38,201 nt of DNA from NCBI GenBank assembly GCA_024281015.1, contig JAMXLL010000168.1:1-38201 (forward strand), in the 5' to 3' direction. How positions within the stretch are numbered: the first letter of the stretch is position 1; each line of letters begins with the position of its first letter. The notes below the pieces were generated by a model, which saw only the letters and a program-made list of their open reading frames with translations, did not search any database and had not been told where the DNA came from. Shown here piece after piece: positions 34,152 through 38,201 of the stretch. Both the position numbers and the translations under genes were made by a program. The DNA is from Candidatus Binataceae bacterium. GTDB taxonomy: Bacteria; Desulfobacterota; Binatia; Binatales; Binataceae.

Positions 34152-34567
34152 GCAGCGGCACAGGGCAATTGCCGCCCAAGCCAAATCCAGCCTCCGCTCG
34201 TTCGACGGATGACCCGCGAGTTTGGCTGGCAGCCGAGCGGACCTTTCTTGCCTGGATCCGAACCGGCATTGCGTTGATGGGATTCGGCTTCGTGGTCGCC
34301 CGGTTCGGCTTTTTTCTGCGCGAACTCGCCGCCGCCCATCAGCTCGATACCCGCCACTCGACTGGAGTGTCACTCTGGCTGGGCACTGGACTATTGGTAA
34401 TAGGGATCGCCGTCAATCTCGGCGCGACCGTCCAACACATTCGGCTGCTGAATCGGCTGAATCGGGGGGAGATTCTGAATCATTACTCCGGTGCGGCGAT
34501 TGTGGTCGCGCTCGTTCTGGCGGTTCTCGGATTGGTAATGGTTGTTAATCTCGTCCTACTTAGATAG
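34148..34567 (+). CDS. DUF202 (YidH-like) small membrane protein
   Basis: A 139-aa protein with the DUF202 signature AAERTFLAWIRTGIALMGFGF (about 29-49) and three membrane spans (about 36-58, 72-95, 115-138). The function of the family is unknown. The ATG overlaps the molybdoenzyme stop (ATGA), so the two are almost certainly translated together, and it may be an extra membrane subunit or assembly factor of the complex. A longer upstream frame lies inside the molybdoenzyme gene and is rejected. Confidence 0.88.
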   Translation: MSSGTGQLPPKPNPASARSTDDPRVWLAAERTFLAWIRTGIALMGFGFVVARFGFFLRELAAAHQLDTRHSTGVSLWLGTGLLVIGIAVNLGATVQHIRLLNRLNRGEILNHYSGAAIVVALVLAVLGLVMVVNLVLLR

Positions 34568-34629
34568 GTGAAAGCCAGGGCTGGAGCATTTGGGAAAGGA
34601 ACAGCTCCAGGACCTGAGAAGGTGACAAA

Positions 34630-36078
34630 ATGGACGAGATACTCGATTTCGATGCGATAGCGCAGGCCGAATTGGTGCGGCGCGGGGAGGTCAGCTCCCT
34701 TGAATTGGTCGATACGTCAATCTCGCGCATCGAGCGGGTAAATCCGCAAATCAATGCGGTTATCATTCCGCTTTTTGAGCAGGCCCGCGTCCTAGCTCGC
34801 AGCGCTTCCTTACCCAAGGGTCCACTGAGCGGCGTACCTTTCCTGCGTAAAGATTTATTGTGCCCGTCAGCCGGCGAGCCTCAACATGACGGGATGCGCC
34901 TGATGCGTGATCTGGGAAGGATTGCGCCCCATGATTCTTATCTGGCAGTGAAATTCAGAGCAGCCGGCCTCATCACGGTCGGCAAGACCAATACGCCCGA
35001 ACTCGGGCTCAACGCCACCACCGAGCCTGAGGCCTACGGCGCGGCCCGGAATCCATGGAATCCTTCCCGCTCGACTGGTGGTTCCAGCGGCGGCTCCGCT
35101 GCTGCGGTCGCAGCGCGCCTGGTGCCGATTGGCCATGGCGGCGACGGCGGCGGCTCGATTCGCATCCCGGCCAGCGAATGCGGGCTGGTCGGGCTTAAAC
35201 CCTCGCGCGGGCGAGTCTCGCCGGGTCCTGACTTCGGTGAGGTCTGGCATGGTTTTGCGACGGAGGGGGTGGTAACCCGGAGCGTACGCGACACGGCGGC
35301 AGTGCTCGACGCGATTGCCGGCAACATGCCGGGAGATCCTTACTCGGCTCCGCCGCAAGCACGGCCGTTTGCCGAAGCGCTCACCCAGCGTCCGCGCCGG
35401 CTGAAAATCGGCCTGATGCGGCGGGAGCCGCAGGATGGTGAGCCGCTTCAGGCCGATTGCGGGGCCGCGGTTGAGGATGCTGCGCGGCTGTTGGAGTCGC
35501 TGGGCCATCATGTTGAAGAATCCCATCCTGCGGCCTTGGACGAAAACCGGCTCATGTGGCACCACTTCACCAACATCGTGAGCTGCCAAACAGTAAGCGC
35601 CATCGAGGAGTACGAGCAGATCGCCGGCCGCAAGATCAACGCCGAGGACGTGGAAATCGGCACCTGGTATTTCGTGGAACGAGGCCGCGATGTTACAGCA
35701 GCCAGCTATTTATCGTCAGTCCAATGGGTGCATGGATGGACACGGCGGATGGCACATTGGTGGAGCGAGCAAGGCTTCGACCTGTTGCTAACTCCCACGA
35801 TCGCAACGCCGCCTCCGCCATTGGGGGCGCTGACACCGACGCGCGAGAACCCAACTGGCCACATTGACCGCCTGATGGCGACGATCCAGTTCACTCCTCA
35901 ATTCAATGCTACAGGTCAACCGGCAATCTCTTTGCCGCTTCATTGGAATTCCGAGGAGCTGCCGATTGGTATCCAGTTGGTGGGGCCCTTCGGCGCCGAA
36001 GATCTGCTGATTCAGATCGCGGCAAGGCTGGAAGAAGCGCGTCCATGGAGTGACCGCCGCCCGCCGATTCACGCCTGA
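34630..36078 (+). CDS. Amidase (amidase-signature family)
   Basis: A 482-aa serine amidase with the Ser-cisSer-Lys triad: K74 (FLRKDLL), S152 in the GGSSGGS loop and nucleophile S176 in [13 protein letters not shown]. Length and overall spacing match FAAH/peptide-amidase-like enzymes. Physiological substrates range from simple carboxamides to lactams, and the sequence does not decide. No signal peptide, so cytoplasmic. ATG 34630 has gagaaggtg upstream. It lies 62 bases after the DUF202 gene and 53 before the ThDP enzyme. A GatA role is unlikely because gatB/gatC are absent and the context is catabolic-looking. Confidence 0.9.
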   Translation: MDEILDFDAIAQAELVRRGEVSSLELVDTSISRIERVNPQINAVIIPLFEQARVLARSASLPKGPLSGVPFLRKDLLCPSAGEPQHDGMRLMRDLGRIAPHDSYLAVKFRAAGLITVGKTNTPELGLNATTEPEAYGAARNPWNPSRSTGGSSGGSAAAVAARLVPIGHGGDGGGSIRIPASECGLVGLKPSRGRVSPGPDFGEVWHGFATEGVVTRSVRDTAAVLDAIAGNMPGDPYSAPPQARPFAEALTQRPRRLKIGLMRREPQDGEPLQADCGAAVEDAARLLESLGHHVEESHPAALDENRLMWHHFTNIVSCQTVSAIEEYEQIAGRKINAEDVEIGTWYFVERGRDVTAASYLSSVQWVHGWTRRMAHWWSEQGFDLLLTPTIATPPPPLGALTPTRENPTGHIDRLMATIQFTPQFNATGQPAISLPLHWNSEELPIGIQLVGPFGAEDLLIQIAARLEEARPWSDRRPPIHA

Positions 36079-36131
36079 CATGCTGCCGCTTACGTATCTC
36101 TGCAGATGGGATGCGAAAGGAATCAAACCTG

Positions 36132-37925
36132 ATGGCTCGTGTAACCAAGGATCGGCCTGTGCTGGAATCGGTAGAACGGCCCCAGTCTCGACAGGCCCGT
36201 GCCATGGCCTGGGGCAGCGATGCGGTCGCCGAAGTGCTGCGCCAACTCGGCGTAAAATTTATCGCCCTGTTACCTGGATCCAGCTATCGCTGCCTGCATG
36301 ACAGCCTGGTCAATTACCTGGGAAACGAGCGGCCGCAAATCCTGCTCACCTTGCACGAGGAACATGCGGTGGCGCTCGCACACGGCTACGCAAAAATCAC
36401 CGAGCAACCCATGGCGGTTGCGTTGCACAGCAACGTCGGGCTGATGCATGCGTCCATGGCGATTTTTAACGCCTGGTGCGATCGGCTGCCCATGCTGATT
36501 CTCGGCGCAACTGGACCACTGGATACAAAGCGCCGCCGTCCCTGGATCGATTGGATTCATACCGCACGCGACCAGGGCGCGCTAGTGCGGCCGTTTACGA
36601 AGTGGGATGACCAGCCGGCCTCGCCCGAAGCCGCGGTCGAAGCAGTAGTGCGGGCGTGGCAGATTGCGCGACGGCCTCCGCAGGGTCCGACCCACATTTG
36701 CCTGCCGGTCGAGGTCCAGGAGCAGGAACTGGGCGAAGGATTCGGGATGCCCGATTTGTCTCGATTCAGAGGCAGTGAGAGTATCCATGCCCGCCCGGAG
36801 GAAATTATTGCGGCCGCCGGATTACTGCGCTCCGCTCGCAATCCCATTATGATGCTCGGCCGGGTTTCCCGGCGACGCGAGGATTGGGACAAGCGGGTGG
36901 CGTTGGCCGAGCGGCTCAATGCGAGAGTAGTCACCGACTCGAAAGCCGCTGCTGCATTCCCCACCTCTCATCGGCTCCATTACGGCGCTCCGCAGCTCTT
37001 GTTAACACCCGAATCGGCAGAGATTTTCCGCACCGCCGATATCATCTTGAGTCTCAACTGGATCGATCTTGCCGGAACGCTTCAGACCGTCTGCGCAACG
37101 AAGGCTCCGGATGCAAGAATAATCCATGTCTCAGTAGACGCGTTGAATCACAATGGCTGGAGCATGGACTATATGGGCCTGCCGCCGATCGACCTTGAAG
37201 TCCTCGCGGAACCCGACGCCGTGCTGACGCCGCTACTCCAGGCGTTGGGCACGGGTCCACTCCAGCGACAAACAGAAACGATTGGGTTGCGTGAAGGCAC
37301 GGCGTTGAAACGAACTGCAGGGCTGAGCAACACTGCTGCGCCGCCTGTCCGGCGGGGATTGGTTCTGCGAGAACTCGCGGAATGCCTCGGCTACGTACTG
37401 GGCGATCAGAAAATCTCGCTTCTTCGGACACCTCTCAGCTGGCCAGGCGATCTTTACGACTTCGGCGGGCCGTTCGATTACCTCGGGTACGACGGCGGTG
37501 CGGGTATCGGCTCAGGTCCAGGAATGGCAGTCGGTGCAGCGCTCGCATTGCGCAATTCCGACTATCTGCCCGTCGCCGTGCTGGGTGATGGCGATTATCT
37601 TATGGGCGTGACCGCGCTGTGGACCGCAGTTCGCTACCATATTCCGCTACTCGTGGTTATCGCGAACAACCGCTCTTACTATAACGATGAAGTCCATCAG
37701 CAAACCGTGGCCCGGCTGCGCGGCCGTCCGCAGGAAAACAGATGGATTGGCCAAAAAATAGTTGAACCCGATATTGACCTCGCAGCGATGGCGCGGGCGC
37801 AAGGAGCCCAAGCGCTCGGGCCGATCTCCTCGATTCCGGCACTAGAGACCGCGCTCAGAACCGCCACAGATAGCGTCCGCGAGGGGCACGTCTTTGTCGT
37901 GGACGCCCTGCTTGACAGTCGGTGA
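36132..37925 (+). CDS. Thiamine-diphosphate-dependent enzyme (acetolactate synthase/decarboxylase-like)
   Basis: A 597-aa member of the ALS/BFD/POX ThDP superfamily with three domains: N-terminal PYR, central and C-terminal PP. The activating Glu lies in LHEEHAVALAHGYAK near 79-93. The ThDP/Mg motif is GDGDYLMG through NNRSYYND, near 477-512. Loops that usually read GPG or RHEQ are altered (SNVGLMH, LHEEH), so it is not a standard acetolactate synthase. Candidate chemistries are 2-oxoacid decarboxylation or acyloin formation. ATG 36132 follows an aaagga site by ten bases; ATG 36111 would add seven residues. It lies behind the amidase on the same strand, perhaps one catabolic unit. Confidence 0.85.
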   Translation: MARVTKDRPVLESVERPQSRQARAMAWGSDAVAEVLRQLGVKFIALLPGSSYRCLHDSLVNYLGNERPQILLTLHEEHAVALAHGYAKITEQPMAVALHSNVGLMHASMAIFNAWCDRLPMLILGATGPLDTKRRRPWIDWIHTARDQGALVRPFTKWDDQPASPEAAVEAVVRAWQIARRPPQGPTHICLPVEVQEQELGEGFGMPDLSRFRGSESIHARPEEIIAAAGLLRSARNPIMMLGRVSRRREDWDKRVALAERLNARVVTDSKAAAAFPTSHRLHYGAPQLLLTPESAEIFRTADIILSLNWIDLAGTLQTVCATKAPDARIIHVSVDALNHNGWSMDYMGLPPIDLEVLAEPDAVLTPLLQALGTGPLQRQTETIGLREGTALKRTAGLSNTAAPPVRRGLVLRELAECLGYVLGDQKISLLRTPLSWPGDLYDFGGPFDYLGYDGGAGIGSGPGMAVGAALALRNSDYLPVAVLGDGDYLMGVTALWTAVRYHIPLLVVIANNRSYYNDEVHQQTVARLRGRPQENRWIGQKIVEPDIDLAAMARAQGAQALGPISSIPALETALRTATDSVREGHVFVVDALLDSR

Positions 37926-37961
37926 AACGGCGTGGTTTTCGCGGTCTGTTAGTCAGAACTA

Positions 37962-38201
37962 GTGGATGGCATCTCCAATGTTGCAGTGGTGTGTATAACA
38001 CAATCGATAGCCCTGAACTTCGGCGAGGCCAATATACGAGTCTACGCGATCGTGCTGGGCGTGACCATGTCGGAAGCCACGCGCAAGGTGGTTGGCGGAC
38101 GCTTCATCGAGGCCCTCATCGGGCAGTCGGCGCTGGGCGCTCACTCGAGCCGCGAGAGTTAACCGGCACCGCGGTGTTCCTCGCATCCGACGATAGCGCG
38201 C
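37962..38201 (+). pseudogene. Decayed C-terminal remnant of a short-chain dehydrogenase
   Basis: The frame from GTG 37962 reads as the last third of an SDR: ITQSIALNFGEANIRV, then MSEATRKVVGGRFIEALIGQSALG. Where the catalytic YxxxK should stand the sequence has DGISN, so both Tyr and Lys are lost. After SALG the reading is shifted: this frame stops at 38160-38162. The +2 shifted frame instead continues as RSLEPRELTGTAVFLASDD, exactly the SDR consensus, to the window end. A single missing base near 38131-38135 explains the break. No upstream two-thirds exists in the 36 bases after the ThDP gene. I read it as a non-functional fragment. Confidence 0.75.

Noticed and set aside
1-38201. tRNA, rRNA, riboswitch, CRISPR or mobile-element signatures
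   Set aside because: Gaps between genes are mostly under 150 bases; none showed cloverleaf, repeat-spacer or transposase features on reading. A covariance-model scan was not possible here.

Overview
The window is GC-rich bacterial chromosome with tightly packed genes. There is no plasmid or phage signature, no rRNA or tRNA gene that I can recognise, no CRISPR array and no insertion sequence. The gene content is a squalene/hopanoid operon, a CruF-type carotenoid gene, an F420-type Ddn-family reductase, an archaeal/eukaryotic-like ProRS, peptide ABC permeases and an Fe-S/NrfD molybdoenzyme. This fits a deep-branching 'deltaproteobacteria-like' lineage; Binatota (Desulfobacterota_B) is my best guess. 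That placement is an inference from gene content and has not been tested by phylogeny.

Layout. (1) 2-9963, plus strand: an isoprenoid-to-triterpenoid operon. The order is 3' end of a prenyl diphosphate synthase, zinc MDR dehydrogenase, squalene-hopene cyclase, dxr, hpnC, hpnD, hpnE, hpnA and a CruF-like membrane protein. Several junctions are translationally coupled by GTGA, TAATG or longer overlaps. A probable intrinsic terminator lies at 9982-10010, inside the 3' end of the convergent ddn-like gene. Together these genes can take MEP-derived precursors through FPP, presqualene-PP, hydroxysqualene and squalene to hopene.

(2) 9960-26893, minus strand: mostly housekeeping genes. In transcription order they are a SIMPL-domain protein, peroxiredoxin, VIT-family protein, a 95-aa unknown, dppB/dppC permeases, a peptide-binding lipoprotein, an AlkA-like glycosylase, a 54-aa single-span membrane protein, tsaD, rsmA/ksgA, mutM, yjbQ, prepilin peptidase, tmk, holB, ricT (PSP1), metG, tatD and the ddn-like gene. 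The tmk-holB-ricT-metG-tatD run recalls the order known from Firmicutes.

(3) 27222-29250: an archaeal-type proS (plus) converges on a NUDIX hydrolase (minus).

(4) 29520-38201, plus strand: the accessory part. A 26-codon leader ORF with a strong Shine-Dalgarno overlaps the TTG start of a protein that fuses a four-cluster ferredoxin to an eight-helix NrfD anchor. This is followed by a large Mo-bisPGD oxidoreductase with no export signal and, through an ATGA overlap, a three-helix DUF202 membrane protein. I read this as a membrane-bound, cytoplasm-facing molybdoenzyme complex of unknown substrate, and it is the best candidate here for an undescribed system. An amidase and a ThDP-dependent enzyme follow. 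The window ends in a decayed short-chain dehydrogenase remnant that has lost its N-terminal part and its catalytic Tyr/Lys and carries a frameshift.
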